From: Rossellomorea aquimaris
GTDB lineage: Bacteria; Bacillota; Bacilli; Bacillales; Bacillaceae_B
Length of the DNA: 64,000 nucleotides
Direction of reading: 5' to 3'
NCBI RefSeq assembly: GCF_035590735.1
Contig: NZ_CP141595.1
Location: 3,195,001-3,259,000, forward strand
Position numbers and translations under genes: made by a program. Below, in pieces: positions 35,621-46,177 of this stretch. Below the pieces are notes generated by a model. That model searched no databases and was not told the origin of the DNA. It was given only the letters and a program-made list of their open reading frames with translations. Numbering within the stretch: position 1 is the stretch's first letter; every line of letters begins with the position of its first letter.

Positions 35621-36544
35621 TTGGCTAATACCGTCATTCAAGCAAACAAAGAAACAATTGAGAAAATGAAAGGTCACTACCAAAACGTATTAACGGACAA
35701 ACTGCCTCCGGGTGCCGTTTTTGTAGCAAAGCCATCGGGCTGTACGATCACTGCCTATAAATCGGGGAAAGTATTGTTTCAGGGATCGAACGGAGAAGGA
35801 GAATCAAGTCAGTGGGGCAAAGTTGAGCCTCCCAAGGTAAAATCACCATCCAAGGGAACGACGACACTGCCTGTAAACTTCGCCGACTGGTCTGTCATCG
35901 GATCAGACGAAGTGGGTACAGGCGACTTTTTCGGACCGATCACTGTGGTAAGTGCTTACGTGAAGAGAGAGCACCTTCCACTGATGAAGGAACTCGGAGT
36001 AAAGGATTCTAAAAATTTATCCGACCCTCAAATCATCAAAATTGCCAGGGATTTAATAGCTGCCATTCCGTATTCATTGCTCATCCTGCATAATCCTAAA
36101 TACAATGCGATGCAAGCAAAAGGAATGACGCAGGGGAAGATGAAGGCTCTCCTGCACAACCAGGCGATCCTGAATCTGTTGGAAAAAATGGACCCGGAAC
36201 TACCTGAAGGAATATTGATTGATCAGTTTGTTGAAAAGAATACATACTACAAACATATTTCAGCACAAAAGAAAATCCAACGGGACCGCGTGTATTTCAG
36301 CACAAAAGGTGAAAGCATCCATCTTGCTGTAGCCGCTGCCTCCATCATCGCACGTTATGCCTTCTTAAAGGAAATGGACAAATTGAGTGAGAAAGCTGGT
36401 GTCGAGATACCTAAAGGTGCCGGAAAACATGTAGACGTTGCAGCAGCGAAAATCATTAAACGAAAAGGGATTGAAGAATTAAAGTCTATGACGAAATGGC
36501 ATTTTGCCAATAGTGAAAAGGCGATGAAGATAGCCAGGAAATAA
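35621..36544 (+). CDS. rnhC: Ribonuclease HIII
   Basis: A 307-aa RNase H of type HIII, which cleaves RNA in RNA/DNA hybrids. An N-terminal TBP-like domain (residues 1-90) is followed by a type 2 RNase H core starting IGSDEVGTGDFFGP (catalytic Asp-Glu) and VKDSKNLSD, with a later LIDQF aspartate. The start is TTG after AAGGAGAGGG. It is transcribed opposite to its neighbours, with its own promoter and terminator. Confidence 0.95.
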   Translation: MANTVIQANKETIEKMKGHYQNVLTDKLPPGAVFVAKPSGCTITAYKSGKVLFQGSNGEGESSQWGKVEPPKVKSPSKGTTTLPVNFADWSVIGSDEVGTGDFFGPITVVSAYVKREHLPLMKELGVKDSKNLSDPQIIKIARDLIAAIPYSLLILHNPKYNAMQAKGMTQGKMKALLHNQAILNLLEKMDPELPEGILIDQFVEKNTYYKHISAQKKIQRDRVYFSTKGESIHLAVAAASIIARYAFLKEMDKLSEKAGVEIPKGAGKHVDVAAAKIIKRKGIEELKSMTKWHFANSEKAMKIARK

Positions 36545-36546
36545 AA

Positions 36547-36585
36547 GAAATCCCCATCGGTTATTCCGGTGGGGATTTCTGTTTG
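36547..36585 (+). terminator. Terminator of rnhC
   Basis: GAAATCCCCA-TCGGTTATTCCGG-TGGGGATTTC hairpin followed by TGTTT, directly after the rnhC stop. Confidence 0.88.
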
Positions 36586-36626
36586 GATGGTAGTGTTATC
36601 TTGGGTTCAACAGTTGAATTATGACT

Positions 36627-36695
36627 GATATTCACCTGTTGATTTACAAGAATATTCCACTGTTAAAATTAGCTGGATATTCTCCTGTTAAAATT
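36627..36695 (+). repeat. Three short imperfect direct repeats
   Basis: Three units of about 20 bases spaced 23-26 bases apart: GATATTCACCTGTTGATTTA, AATATTCCACTGTTAAAATT and GATATTCTCCTGTTAAAATT. A related TTCAACAG occurs on both sides. They lie between the terminators of rnhC and pheT. Function unknown. Confidence 0.6.
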
Positions 36696-36730
36696 CATTC
36701 ATTTTTCAACAGGCAAAACCACCTCCAAAC

Positions 36731-36766
36731 AGCAAAAAGGTGTCAGACGATTGTCTGACACCTTCC
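36731..36766 (-). terminator. Terminator of pheST
   Basis: AAGGTGTCAGAC-GATT-GTCTGACACCTT perfect stem, then TTTTGCTGTTT on the minus strand. Confidence 0.92.
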
Positions 36767-36779
36767 ACTTTGATCTGTA

Positions 36780-39194
36780 TTACCCTCTCAACTCTGCTCC
36801 TGCTTTTTCCTTCACTGTTTGCAGTACTTTATCATGTACTTTGACCACTTCTTCATCCGTTAATGTCTTAGCCGGATCGAAGTATTTTAGTGAGAACGCA
36901 AGTGATTTCTTGCCTGCTTCCATATGTTCCCCTTCATAAAGATCGAAGACTGAAACTTCTTTCAGAAGCTTGCCTCCTGCGTCTTTAATGATGGATTCAA
37001 GCTCCCCGGCTTTCACATCTGTATCCACTACCAGGGCAATATCCCTTGTGATCGATGGATGACGCGGGATTGGCGTGTAGCTTAATGCCGGCTTTTCGTA
37101 ATGGAAGATTGGTGATGCCTTCAATTCGAACACATAGGTTTCGTTCAGGTCCAGCTCTTTTTCCGCTTCCGGATGAATCGCTCCTACAAAACCGATAACT
37201 TCATTGTCCAATAGGATTTCAGCCGTTCTTCCCGGATGCATGCCACCTACCACTGCCTGGCGGTAAGAAATTGCTTCGGAAACGCCGATTTCTTCGAAAA
37301 GCCCTTCAAGGATTCCTTTCGCTACGTAGAAGTCAGCAGGCTTCTTTTCTCCCTGCCAAGGATGCAGATGCCAAAGACCCGTCATCGCCCCTGCAATATG
37401 TTCCTCTTCTTTAGGCAGCTCTTCTCCAGGTTCCTGCAAGAAAACGGAGCCCACTTCATAAAAGGCAAGTGAGTCATTTTGACGTGCTTTATTGTAGGAA
37501 AGCACTTCAAGAAGCTGTGGAATGATGCTTAAACGGAGATTGCTTCGCTCTTCACTCATCGGCATCAATAAGCGGACAGGCTCTCTTACGTCCAGTGCAT
37601 ATTGTGTTGCTTTCTTATCGTTTGTAAGAGAATACGTAATCCCTTGCAGGAGTCCTGCTCCCTCTAAATAACGGCGAACCGTACGGCGTTTCAACTGATG
37701 ATTTGAAAGTCCGCCAGGTGTTGATTCTCCCTTGGGAAGAGTCAGCGGAAGGTTATCATAACCGAAAAGACGCGCCACTTCTTCAAGTAAATCTTCAGGG
37801 ATGGTAATATCGCCCCTTCTTGTAGGAGCCGTTACAACAAACGTTTCTCCATTGACTTCTACATCAAATTGAAGACGGCGGAAGATATCTTCAACTGTGT
37901 CAGCTGAGATGGATGTTCCCAGTGAAGAATTGATTTTTTCTAACGTAATCTCAACTTTCACAGGTTCAACTTCAAGTTCGTTAAATAAAACCGTGCCTTC
38001 AAGCACTTTCCCCTGTGCATATTCAGCCATCAGTTGCGCAGCTCTCTCCCCTGCCTTCAGGACACGATCAGGATCGACTCCCTTTTCATATCGTGTGCTC
38101 GCTTCACTGCGCAGTCCGTGATCTTTCGAAGCCCCCCTGACAATCGCTCCGGTGAAATAAGCCGCCTCAAGAAGGACCGTTGTTGTATCATTTTGAACCT
38201 CAGAATTCGCTCCACCCATCACGCCTGCAAGAGCAACCGGCTCCGTACCATTCGTGATGACAAGCTGACTGCTCGATAAGGTTCTTTCTGCATCATCAAG
38301 TGTGACGAATGTTTCCCCATCAGTTGCACGACGGACAAGGATTTCCTTCGAACCAAGGCGGTCATAATCAAACGCATGAAGAGGCTGACCATATTCCAAT
38401 AACACATAGTTCGTAATATCGACTACGTTATTATGTGGTCGAATCCCGGCTGAGATCAACGCATTTTGCATCCATAATGGAGATGGACCGATTTTTACAT
38501 CTTTAATGATTTTAGCTCCGTATAGAGGATTGTCTTCTTTCGCCTCCACTTTTACCGATACATAATCCGACGCCTTTTCACTGCCTGCAGATAAATCTGT
38601 TTGAGGAAGCTTCACTTCACGATCCAAAATGGCTGCTACTTCATACGCCACTCCCAGCATGCTTAAGCAATCAGAACGATTAGGCGTCAAGCCCAATTCA
38701 AGAATCGCATCATCAAGATTCAATAATTCAACTGCATCTCTGCCTACTTCAGCATCATCCGAGAACACATAAATTCCCTCTGCATGTTCTTTCGGTACTA
38801 GCTTTCCTTCTACTCCAAGCTCTTGAAGGGAACAAATCATCCCGTGAGATGCTTCACCGCGAAGCTTGGCTTTCTTGATTTTGAAGTTACCCGGCAGGAC
38901 CGCTCCAACCTTTGCGACAGCCACTTTTTGACCTTTTGCCACGTTTGGTGCTCCGCAAATGATTTGAACAGGTTCTTCTTCTCCTGCATCCACTAAGCAT
39001 TTATTTAATTTATCCGCATCAGGATGTGGTTCACATTGTAATACATGGCCGACGACGACATTTTTGATTTCTTCCCCGATCCGTTCAACACCTTCGACTT
39101 CAATCCCGCTTCTTGTAATCTTCTCTGCTAACTCTTCAGGTGTGACACCCGATAAGTCTACATAATTTTCTAACCATTTATATGAAACAAACAT
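36780..39194 (-). CDS. pheT: Phenylalanyl-tRNA synthetase beta subunit
   Basis: An 804-aa subunit of the alpha2-beta2 enzyme. It has an N-terminal EMAP/tRNA-binding domain ([24 protein letters not shown]), the B3/B4 editing region, B5 (a DNA-binding-like fold) and a C-terminal FDX-ACB domain ([33 protein letters not shown]). It is 27 bases after pheS and is controlled by the same phenylalanine T-box. Confidence 0.96.
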   Translation of the reverse strand: MFVSYKWLENYVDLSGVTPEELAEKITRSGIEVEGVERIGEEIKNVVVGHVLQCEPHPDADKLNKCLVDAGEEEPVQIICGAPNVAKGQKVAVAKVGAVLPGNFKIKKAKLRGEASHGMICSLQELGVEGKLVPKEHAEGIYVFSDDAEVGRDAVELLNLDDAILELGLTPNRSDCLSMLGVAYEVAAILDREVKLPQTDLSAGSEKASDYVSVKVEAKEDNPLYGAKIIKDVKIGPSPLWMQNALISAGIRPHNNVVDITNYVLLEYGQPLHAFDYDRLGSKEILVRRATDGETFVTLDDAERTLSSSQLVITNGTEPVALAGVMGGANSEVQNDTTTVLLEAAYFTGAIVRGASKDHGLRSEASTRYEKGVDPDRVLKAGERAAQLMAEYAQGKVLEGTVLFNELEVEPVKVEITLEKINSSLGTSISADTVEDIFRRLQFDVEVNGETFVVTAPTRRGDITIPEDLLEEVARLFGYDNLPLTLPKGESTPGGLSNHQLKRRTVRRYLEGAGLLQGITYSLTNDKKATQYALDVREPVRLLMPMSEERSNLRLSIIPQLLEVLSYNKARQNDSLAFYEVGSVFLQEPGEELPKEEEHIAGAMTGLWHLHPWQGEKKPADFYVAKGILEGLFEEIGVSEAISYRQAVVGGMHPGRTAEILLDNEVIGFVGAIHPEAEKELDLNETYVFELKASPIFHYEKPALSYTPIPRHPSITRDIALVVDTDVKAGELESIIKDAGGKLLKEVSVFDLYEGEHMEAGKKSLAFSLKYFDPAKTLTDEEVVKVHDKVLQTVKEKAGAELRG

Positions 39195-39221
39195 GTGTTA
39201 GTACCTCCTACCGATTTTCTT

Positions 39222-40259
39222 TTACTCTTCTGTTCCGAACTGAGTGACAAAGCGCGTGTCGTTTGTGTAGAAATGACGGATATCATCGATTCCGTATTTC
39301 AGCATGGCAATACGTTCAGGTCCCATTCCGAATGCAAATCCTTTGTACTTCTTTGAATCAAACCCTGCCATTTCGAGTACGTTCGGGTGAACCATTCCTG
39401 CTCCGAGAATTTCGATCCAGCCCGTTCCTTTACATACGCGGCAGCCTTTTCCTCCACAGATTTTACATGAGATATCCATCTCGACAGAAGGCTCTGTGAA
39501 TGGGAAGAAGCTCGGACGTAAGCGGATTTCACGGTCTTCACCGAACATTTTCTTGGCAAACACATTAAGCGTTCCTTTCAGGTCACTCATGCGGATATCT
39601 TCATCAATGACGAGTCCCTCGATTTGAGTGAATTGATGAGAGTGTGTTGCGTCATCTGTATCACGACGATACACTTTACCAGGACAGATGATCTTGATAG
39701 GGCCTTTGCCTTTGGCCATTTCCATCGTTCTTGCCTGAACCGGTGACGTATGGGTCCGCAGTAAGGTTTCTTCAGTAATATAGAAAGAATCCTGCATGTC
39801 ACGGGCCGGGTGTCCCTTGGGAAGGTTCAGGGCTTCAAAATTATAATAATCCTTTTCCACTTCCGGTCCTTCAGCAACGGTATAGCCCATTCCGATAAAT
39901 AAATCTTCAATTTCTTCAACAATCATCGTGAGTGGATGGTGATTCCCTTTTTTTACAGGGCGCCCTGGTAACGTGACATCGATCGTTTCAGATTGAAGCT
40001 TCTTTTCAACCGCTTCTTTTTCAAGAATGGCCTGCTTCGCTTCAAGGGTTTCTGTAATGGCTCCACGAACTTCATTCGCAAGGGCTCCCATTTTAGGACG
40101 CTCTTCCGCTGAAAGTTTCCCCATCCCTTTTAAAGCTTCGGTTACAGGTCCTTTTTTGCCCAGATAAGCTACACGGATATTGTTCAGTTCTTTTAAATCC
40201 TGTGCTTCGTTCACTTTTTCAATTGCTTCTTGTTGAAGGGATCGTAATTTGTCCTCCAT
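39222..40259 (-). CDS. pheS: Phenylalanyl-tRNA synthetase alpha subunit
   Basis: A 345-aa class II aminoacyl-tRNA synthetase catalytic subunit. An N-terminal coiled coil (residues 1-85) leads to motif 2 ([37 protein letters not shown]) and motif 3 ([18 protein letters not shown]). It attaches phenylalanine to tRNA-Phe. A T-box leader with UUC specifier precedes it. Confidence 0.96.
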   Translation of the reverse strand: MEDKLRSLQQEAIEKVNEAQDLKELNNIRVAYLGKKGPVTEALKGMGKLSAEERPKMGALANEVRGAITETLEAKQAILEKEAVEKKLQSETIDVTLPGRPVKKGNHHPLTMIVEEIEDLFIGMGYTVAEGPEVEKDYYNFEALNLPKGHPARDMQDSFYITEETLLRTHTSPVQARTMEMAKGKGPIKIICPGKVYRRDTDDATHSHQFTQIEGLVIDEDIRMSDLKGTLNVFAKKMFGEDREIRLRPSFFPFTEPSVEMDISCKICGGKGCRVCKGTGWIEILGAGMVHPNVLEMAGFDSKKYKGFAFGMGPERIAMLKYGIDDIRHFYTNDTRFVTQFGTEE

Positions 40260-40328
40260 TTATACTTCCTCCTTTAATGTATATCGTCCGAATGATCGTA
40301 CTGGATTGGTTTAAAAACAAATAAAAAA

Positions 40329-40600
40329 ACCCCATCCCAAAAAGGGACGAGGTTTATATCGCGGTACCACCCTTATAAGCATATCTCATGGTTATTTTGC
40401 TTTCGCAAAAAACCTTATAGTCAGACATACTCACTTCATTCGGATAACGGCTTTGCCGGAGCATCTTTACATTCATCAAATGAATGGTCCCGATGCCAAC
40501 TCGAGAGGTGAAATCTTCACATCATGCGTTCCTAAGAATGCTTTCAGTCCAGGGCATTCTCTCCCTTAAAGAAGGTCATGTGCTACTTTCCTCTTTCAAC
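40329..40600 (-). promoter_or_regulatory. T-box leader of pheST (specifier UUC)
   Basis: On the minus strand the T-box AGGGTGGTACCGCG lies at 40361-40374, followed by the terminator CCTCGTCCCTTTTTGGGATGGGG and T run. Upstream, the stem I region contains GTGAAGATTTCACC, putting UUC (Phe) in the specifier loop. Uncharged tRNA-Phe would stabilise the antiterminator. Confidence 0.93.
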
Positions 40601-40623
40601 GTTTTTTAAGTTATATGTGCATT

Positions 40624-40652
40624 ATTATAGTGAATTTCCAGGCAAATTTCAA
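40624..40652 (-). promoter_or_regulatory. Sigma-A promoter of pheST
   Basis: Minus strand: TTGAAA (40647-40652), 17-base spacer, TATAAT (40624-40629), just upstream of the T-box leader. Confidence 0.82.
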
Positions 40653-40667
40653 ACCTTTTCAAGAAAT

Positions 40668-41429
40668 TCACTGCCCATTTTTAAAATAGTATAGTAAAAC
40701 CCCCGCAGCGATCGCTACATTTAACGATTCGCTTTTCCCATATATGGGAATATAGAGATTCTGATCGGTTTCAGTTAAGAGGTCTTTCGACATACCATTC
40801 CCTTCATTACCTACTATGAGGGCATATGAAGATTGAGGTTTGACCGTTGTATACTCAACGCCATTTTCAAGGGCTGTCCCGTATACAGGGATGTCCCGTT
40901 CTTTCAATTTTGAAATGGTTTCATTGAGATCCCTTCTGATAATCGGAATGTGAAAGTGACCTCCTTGTGCAGAACGTAATACCTTAGGGTTATAGGGGTC
41001 AACCGTCCCTTTGCCTAACACGACCATATCAATACCCGCTGCATCAGCCGTGCGAATGATCGTCCCGATATTCCCGGGATCCTGAAGGCCATCTAAGAGT
41101 ATGAATGTTGCCGCTTCATCAATGTCATGTTCATCTTCTTTTTGCTTACAAACGGCGAAAACTCCTTGTGACGTCTCGGTATCGGACAAGGCTTTACCGA
41201 CTTCTTCTGCTACCATCGTCATGGAAACGGAGTCTACGGTCCATTTTTGCGGAAGGTCGGTTCCTTCCACCACTATAAGCTCAAGGACCGTATCCTCCTG
41301 CTTTAATGCTTCTTCCACCAGGTGAAAGCCTTCAACTATGTATGTACGAGTGAGGTCCCGTTCTTTTTTGGTTAATAATTTTTTCCACTGCTTAACAACA
41401 GGATTTTTCGAGGATTGAATATACTTCAA
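40668..41429 (-). CDS. ysgA: SpoU/TrmH-family RNA 2'-O-methyltransferase YsgA
   Basis: A 253-aa SPOUT methyltransferase. It has an N-terminal substrate-binding domain (VVKQWKKLLTKKERDLTRTYIVEGFHLVEEAL) and the three SpoU motifs: LLDGLQDPGNIGTIIRTADAAG, LIVGNEGNGMS and YIPIYGKSESLNVAIAAGVLLY. It likely methylates a ribose in 23S rRNA using AdoMet; the exact nucleotide is not known from sequence. TTG at 41429 follows AAAGGAG and gives MKYIQSSKNP like B. subtilis YsgA; the longer frame is rejected. Confidence 0.92.
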   Translation of the reverse strand: MKYIQSSKNPVVKQWKKLLTKKERDLTRTYIVEGFHLVEEALKQEDTVLELIVVEGTDLPQKWTVDSVSMTMVAEEVGKALSDTETSQGVFAVCKQKEDEHDIDEAATFILLDGLQDPGNIGTIIRTADAAGIDMVVLGKGTVDPYNPKVLRSAQGGHFHIPIIRRDLNETISKLKERDIPVYGTALENGVEYTTVKPQSSYALIVGNEGNGMSKDLLTETDQNLYIPIYGKSESLNVAIAAGVLLYYFKNGQ

Positions 41430-41553
41430 TCGTATCCGCTCCTTTAGATTACTATTCAACGTCTCATTATACCTTAACTTTCCTACATAATAAATTCAAT
41501 TTGAGACAAGATAACAATGAATTCCTCAACAATCAATAAAGGAGAAATGTGTG

Positions 41554-41775
41554 ATGAATCTTAACTTACGAAAAGCGATCATACACAACGTATCAGGCAA
41601 CAACCAGGACGAACTGAGAGACACCATCGTTGACGCAATCCAGGGAGGAGAAGAAAAAACCCTTCCAGGTCTCGGTGTACTCCTTGAAGTCTTCTGGCAA
41701 AACGCAGATCCCCAGGAACAAAAAATGGTCCTCGAAACATTAGAGGAATCATTGCAACAGCAACAAACACAGTAA
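41554..41775 (+). CDS. sspI: Small acid-soluble spore protein SspI
   Basis: A 73-aa minor SASP (H-like/I type) of the spore core. The sequence [15 protein letters not shown] with DTIVDAIQ and [15 protein letters not shown] is typical of SspI. GTG at 41551 is also in frame, but ATG at 41554 matches the homologue start and is nine bases after AAGGAG. It is divergent from ysgA and is expected to be expressed in the forespore. Confidence 0.96.
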   Translation: MNLNLRKAIIHNVSGNNQDELRDTIVDAIQGGEEKTLPGLGVLLEVFWQNADPQEQKMVLETLEESLQQQQTQ

Positions 41776-41779
41776 GAGC

Positions 41780-41815
41780 ATGGGTAACCCTGAATATGGG
41801 TTGCCCTTGTTTATT
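41780..41815 (+). terminator. Terminator of sspI
   Basis: GGGTAACCC-TGAATAT-GGGTTGCCC stem followed by TTGTTTATTT. Confidence 0.75.
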
Positions 41816-41918
41816 TGCCTGCACCTTCCATATTAAAATTTTCCCCTGATTTGGTTTTACTGCATCTCTTTCAGTGGTAATGAGAAATACATAAAGTAAC
41901 GGAAGGGGAAACGAATGT

Positions 41919-42461
41919 ATGAGTCAGAAGAAAAGCGCATTAGTGATCATTGACATGATTAACACTTTTGATTTCCAAGGTGGAGAGGATTTATACGAAA
42001 ACACATTGAAGATTGTAAATAATATCCGCGACTTGAAGAAGAAAGCGAAGGAATCCGGCATGCCGGTCATTTATGTGAATGATAACTACGGTCTATGGCA
42101 GGACAATATGAATGACATCATCGAGCATTGCAAAAAGAAAAAAGGTGAAACCGTCATCGAGAGACTTCACCCTGATACAGATGACTATTTTATCATCAAA
42201 CCGAAGCATTCCTGCTTTTTCGGGACGCAACTTGATATCCTCCTTCACCAGCTTGATGTAAAACACCTGATACTAACAGGAATCGCAGGGGATATCTGTG
42301 TACTCTACACCGCCAATGATGCCTACATGAGAGAGTATGAAATCTCGATACCTAAGGATTGCATGGCTTCTGAGTCAGACGAGGACAATGAAAGTGCCAT
42401 TCGCATTATTAAAAAAACGATCGGTGCCGACATGACCCTATCTGATCAAATGACTTTTTAA
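41919..42461 (+). CDS. Isochorismatase-family cysteine hydrolase
   Basis: A 180-aa alpha/beta hydrolase-like protein with the isochorismatase triad: Asp12 (VIIDMINTF), a Lys at 94 or 96 (IIKPKHSCFFGT) and Cys127 in GIAGDICVLYTANDAYMR, with the cis-peptide GI-A. Members hydrolyse amides (nicotinamidase, ureidoacrylate, N-carbamoyl compounds); the substrate cannot be told. Length equals the family. ATG follows GGAAGGGG. It is not part of the B. subtilis order at this place, so it is an addition between sspI and ysdC. Confidence 0.85.
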   Translation: MSQKKSALVIIDMINTFDFQGGEDLYENTLKIVNNIRDLKKKAKESGMPVIYVNDNYGLWQDNMNDIIEHCKKKKGETVIERLHPDTDDYFIIKPKHSCFFGTQLDILLHQLDVKHLILTGIAGDICVLYTANDAYMREYEISIPKDCMASESDEDNESAIRIIKKTIGADMTLSDQMTF

Positions 42462-42483
42462 TGACAGCTAGAGTGCCTCATGA

Positions 42484-42515
42484 AAAAGAGACCCTAATTT
42501 CGATAGGGTCTCTTT
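42484..42515. terminator. Bidirectional terminator between hydrolase and M42 peptidase
   Basis: AAAGAGACCCTA-ATTTCGA-TAGGGTCTCTTT, between converging genes. Confidence 0.92.
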
Positions 42516-42523
42516 CAATACAA

Positions 42524-43609
42524 TCAATCAAATGTAATCTTCGCCACTGTATCTTTATCTAATTTCTTAATCACTTCTGTAATCAGTTTAACCGCATTCT
42601 CATAATCATCACGATGCAACATCGCTGCATGTGAATGAATATAGCGGGTCGCAATGGTAATCGATAAAGCAGGAACTCCATTTGCCGTTAAATGAATCGC
42701 ACCTGAATCCGTTCCACCACCTGCAATGGAATCAAATTGATACGGGATGTTATGCTCATCCGCTGTATCTGTTACAAAGTCACGAAGCCCTTTGTGAGAA
42801 ATCATGGATGCATCATACAGGATGATTTGCGGGCCTTCACCCATTTTACTTGATGCTTCCTTGTCAGAAACGCCAGGTGTATCTCCTGCTATACCAACAT
42901 CTACACCAAAGGCAATGTCAGGCTGGATCTTGGCTGCTGACGTTCTCGCTCCACGCAGACCAACTTCTTCCTGCACTGTTCCTACACCATATACCACGTT
43001 TGGATGCTCTTGATCTTTCAGGTTTTTCAGTACATCAATGGCAATCGCGCATCCGATGCGGTTATCCCATGCTTTCGCAAGAAGCATTTTCTCATTGTTC
43101 ATCACCGTGAATTCAAAATGAGGGACAACCATATCCCCTGGCTTCACTCCCCACTCCTGTACTTCTTCACGGCTTGAAGCTCCGATATCAATAAACATAT
43201 CTTTAATATCAACCGGCTTTTTGCGGGCTTCAGGGGGCAGGATATGCGGCGGTTTGGAACCGATCACTCCCGTTACTTCTCCTTTACTCGTCACGATCGT
43301 CACTCGTTGAGCAAGCATGACTTGTGACCACCAGCCTCCCACTGTTTGAAAACGCAGGAACCCTTTACTGTCGATTTGAGTGATCATGAAGCCCACTTCA
43401 TCAAGATGCCCTGCCACCATGATCTTAGGTCCGTTCTCATCGCCGACTTTTTTTGCAATTAAGCTTCCCAGATTATCTGTTGTAATTTCATCTGCAAATG
43501 GTTCTATGTATCGCTTCATTACGTTTCGTACTTCTCTTTCATTACCCGGTACACCTTTTGCATCGGTTAAATCCTTGAGCATGGTCAATGTTTCGTCTAA
43601 TTTTGTCAT
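42524..43609 (-). CDS. ysdC: M42-family glutamyl aminopeptidase (YsdC)
   Basis: A 361-aa dinuclear zinc aminopeptidase (tetrahedral aminopeptidase type). Metal and catalytic motifs: AGHLDEVG (His68, Asp70), AWDNRIG (bridging Asp), [11 protein letters not shown] (catalytic Glu-Glu), [12 protein letters not shown] and a C-terminal HSHAA histidine. It trims peptides in the cytosol. It corresponds to ysdC by position. Confidence 0.93.
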   Translation of the reverse strand: MTKLDETLTMLKDLTDAKGVPGNEREVRNVMKRYIEPFADEITTDNLGSLIAKKVGDENGPKIMVAGHLDEVGFMITQIDSKGFLRFQTVGGWWSQVMLAQRVTIVTSKGEVTGVIGSKPPHILPPEARKKPVDIKDMFIDIGASSREEVQEWGVKPGDMVVPHFEFTVMNNEKMLLAKAWDNRIGCAIAIDVLKNLKDQEHPNVVYGVGTVQEEVGLRGARTSAAKIQPDIAFGVDVGIAGDTPGVSDKEASSKMGEGPQIILYDASMISHKGLRDFVTDTADEHNIPYQFDSIAGGGTDSGAIHLTANGVPALSITIATRYIHSHAAMLHRDDYENAVKLITEVIKKLDKDTVAKITFD

Positions 43610-43710
43610 TGTTTCGACCCCCTAAATGTTTATACACTCTCATTATACTAAAATTTGTCCGATTCATCAAAATTTCCTGAATCTTCTTAAACTGTCGCTG
43701 GTAACCCGGA

Positions 43711-44199
43711 TTAATATCCTTCTTTTTGACGGTTATAATTCACTTCATTCTTCTTTACATAAGCGTCAAACACATCATCATGGGAGAACCCTAACAGCTC
43801 ACCCAAATAGACATAATGCCTGAACAATTGTTGAAAATGCCCGACCGAACGCTCCTCTGCAAAGTGATTGGCCGACTTGAATACTTCCAGGAATTGTTTC
43901 GTTACATCTTCATTTGCGTAATTGGTTTCCCCTAAATCAAATTGCTGGATGCCGATTTCTAGTCCCAGTGATAGAATAAAATGGATTCCATCCACAAATT
44001 CTTCAAGGATCACTTCCTTTGATGAAGGTGATTTCTTACTCCAGAACTTAAAGCTTCTCGTTTCGTTTGCCAGTTCACCCACTTCAACAAGGAGGGCAAG
44101 GATCTTCTTTTCAATTAAATCTGCGTTTTGCAAACCGTGTTCTTCTTCAATATGCTGATCCAGCTTCTCCTGCATGTCCAATAACTTTTCAATATTCAT
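43711..44199 (-). CDS. All-alpha dUTP diphosphatase (MazG-like)
   Basis: A 162-aa all-helical dUTPase-type protein with EVGE (residues 39-42) and EEFVDGIHFILSLG (66-79), the acidic motifs that bind magnesium. It converts dUTP to dUMP, supplying thymidylate synthesis and keeping uracil out of DNA. ATG at 44199 follows AGGGGAG; nine upstream codons in frame are unlike the family. The gene runs opposite to ysdB. Trimeric phage-type dUTPase motifs are absent. Confidence 0.87.
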   Translation of the reverse strand: MNIEKLLDMQEKLDQHIEEEHGLQNADLIEKKILALLVEVGELANETRSFKFWSKKSPSSKEVILEEFVDGIHFILSLGLEIGIQQFDLGETNYANEDVTKQFLEVFKSANHFAEERSVGHFQQLFRHYVYLGELLGFSHDDVFDAYVKKNEVNYNRQKEGY

Positions 44200-44280
44200 G
44201 ACGTTTTCTCCCCTCGTGATGCCCATTTTTCTGATGTTCTCTCTTAGTATGACAAATTTTCTAAGAAATTTTAAATAAAA

Positions 44281-44306
44281 TGAAACCTTTTTCTGTTTTT
44301 ATCGTA
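44281..44306 (+). promoter_or_regulatory. Sigma-W promoter of ysdB
   Basis: TGAAAC (44281-44286), 16-base spacer, CGTA (44303-44306), the sigma-W consensus. ysdB is a sigma-W gene in B. subtilis. Confidence 0.88.
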
Positions 44307-44345
44307 AATAATAGGAGAAGACTTATGCCTAGGGAGGTAATGGTA

Positions 44346-44732
44346 ATGCTTTGGCTTATTCGGTTAATGATTTTTTTCCTTATTATTTATCTTTTATACC
44401 GCAGTGTGAAATACATTATAGACCCAAAGCGAAAGCTGGAACTTGCCCAGGAGCAGAAACGATTTTACTTTCTTGATGATCAGGAAAATGTACGTAAGAA
44501 TTTTCACGTAACGTATAAAGGTGTTCTTTTCGAGGGAGAAAAATATCTGGGAGCAACAGAAAAATCCTTTGAGGTGGTTTCCATCTTTGTTTGGTCAAAA
44601 AACATCTCTTCTTTAAAGGGACTTACCCAAGAAGATTTTCAATACCTACAGAATGAAATCAAAGAAAGATACCCGAATGCAAAGCTGGATTGGAAAAGCC
44701 CGATCCATGAATTCCTTCAAAATAAGCAATAA
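44346..44732 (+). CDS. ysdB: Sigma-W-regulated membrane protein YsdB
   Basis: A 128-aa protein with one N-terminal membrane helix (MLWLIRLMIFFLIIYLLYRSVKYI) and a soluble C-terminal domain (KRFYFLDDQENVRKNFHVTYKGVLFEGEKYLG). The function is unknown beyond envelope-stress regulation. Two ATGs compete: 44340 is too close to GGGAGG, while 44346 has eight bases spacing and is chosen. A sigma-W promoter lies about 40 bases upstream. Confidence 0.85.
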   Translation: MLWLIRLMIFFLIIYLLYRSVKYIIDPKRKLELAQEQKRFYFLDDQENVRKNFHVTYKGVLFEGEKYLGATEKSFEVVSIFVWSKNISSLKGLTQEDFQYLQNEIKERYPNAKLDWKSPIHEFLQNKQ

Positions 44733-44758
44733 AAAAAACGGCTGGCCAGCCGTTTTTT
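44733..44758. terminator. Bidirectional terminator between ysdB and TVP38 gene
   Basis: AACGGCTGGCCAGCCGTT perfect palindrome with A and T runs on both sides. Confidence 0.93.
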
Positions 44759-45326
44759 ATTTACCCGGAAAGAACTCTCTCCATTCAATCACTTTTACCT
44801 TTTCTCTTAGAAGGTAAAATAGGACGATCAGTGCCAGAAAAATCATGACGAGAATAGGAGGGGAAAATTGTTTGATGTATTGACCGAAAACCGTGTAAAA
44901 AAACGCCAGGGGAATATTAGAAATAACAGAGGCCCGGATGAAAGGTTTAAGCTTTTTCTTGCGTTCAAGTAAACAAAGGTTCAAAAGCTGATAATGGACA
45001 AAAGGAATCAACCGCAGAATAGCAATTTGACCGGTTGTGAGAGTGGCATTCCTCCCAAACCATTTTTCTTTCAGTCTCAGGAGCTTTTCATAGAAAGAGG
45101 TAAAGCTCTTTATTACAAAATAAAAAGTAATAGATAAGAGCGTTAATCCGATTAATGAATACAGAGTGCCGAATATACTTCCGAACAGCACTCCTCCCGC
45201 CATACATACAAGGGCTACGGGGATGAACAGAAATTGCCTTAGGATATGAAACAAGATAAACAGAACAGGAGCCAAATACCCACTAGCTTCCATGAGGGCG
45301 AATGCAGCAACTAACCGTTCGTCCAT
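44757..45326 (-). CDS. TVP38/TMEM64-family membrane protein
   Basis: A 189-aa VTT/DedA-superfamily membrane protein. It has a FVFIPVALVCMAGGVLFG-type segment (here LFIPVALVCMAGGVLFGSIFGTLYSLIG), a central amphipathic stretch (RLKEKWFGRNATL) and the re-entrant RLIPFVHYQLLNL region. The superfamily includes lipid scramblases and undecaprenyl-phosphate translocases; this member is unassigned. It does not occur at this place in B. subtilis. Confidence 0.82.
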   Translation of the reverse strand: MDERLVAAFALMEASGYLAPVLFILFHILRQFLFIPVALVCMAGGVLFGSIFGTLYSLIGLTLLSITFYFVIKSFTSFYEKLLRLKEKWFGRNATLTTGQIAILRLIPFVHYQLLNLCLLERKKKLKPFIRASVISNIPLAFFYTVFGQYIKQFSPPILVMIFLALIVLFYLLREKVKVIEWREFFPGK

Positions 45327-45421
45327 GGCTAAGGTGACCTCCTTCTGCTTTTCTAAGCTGTTATAGACACTCTCTATATAGTATGTAAAGGAGACGGGTT
45401 AAAGAATGAAAACTTCAATTT

Positions 45422-45700
45422 CTACAACTTAGTATTCAGCCAGATAAAAAGCAGGCTATGAAGCATGACAAGCAGAGGAAAACCGAAAGCGAATACTTTA
45501 TGTTTCGTTTTGTGCCTGTATACCTTCATTCCCATATATGCGCCGATGCTGCCCCCGAGAATCGCCACCTGCCACAAAGTACTCTCCTTGATGCGATATT
45601 CATTTCGCTTCGCCTTCCTTTTATCCTTACCCATGATGATAAAACCGATGATATTGATGACAATGGCATATAGATATATGATACTTGTTAGCGTACCCAT
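45422..45700 (-). CDS. ysdA: DUF1294 membrane protein YsdA
   Basis: A 92-aa protein with three hydrophobic segments and the DUF1294 pattern MGKDKRKAKRNEYRIKESTLWQVAILGGSIGAYMGMKVYRHKTKHKVFAFGFP. The family function is unknown. It lies downstream of rplT beyond a terminator, as ysdA in B. subtilis. Confidence 0.88.
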   Translation of the reverse strand: MGTLTSIIYLYAIVINIIGFIIMGKDKRKAKRNEYRIKESTLWQVAILGGSIGAYMGMKVYRHKTKHKVFAFGFPLLVMLHSLLFIWLNTKL

Positions 45701-45736
45701 GATTTCTACCTGCTTTCCAATGAGATTTATATAAGA

Positions 45737-45764
45737 AAGGACCGGCCAGAGGCCAGTCCTTTTT
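45737..45764 (-). terminator. Terminator of infC-rpmI-rplT
   Basis: GGACTGGCC-TCT-GGCCGGTCC stem with TTTCTTAT on the minus strand. Confidence 0.85.
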
Positions 45765-45789
45765 GTCTGCTAACTTAGTCAGCAGTTAA

Positions 45790-46167
<378 letters not shown>

Positions 46168-46177
46168 CTATTACTTC

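Noticed and set aside
36600..36700. CRISPR array
   Set aside because: Only three imperfect units, spacers of a few bases, no cas genes in the window.
41486..41492. Sigma-G -10 (CATAATA) for sspI
   Set aside because: No matching -35 at the right distance, and the spacing to the start is long; too weak to list.
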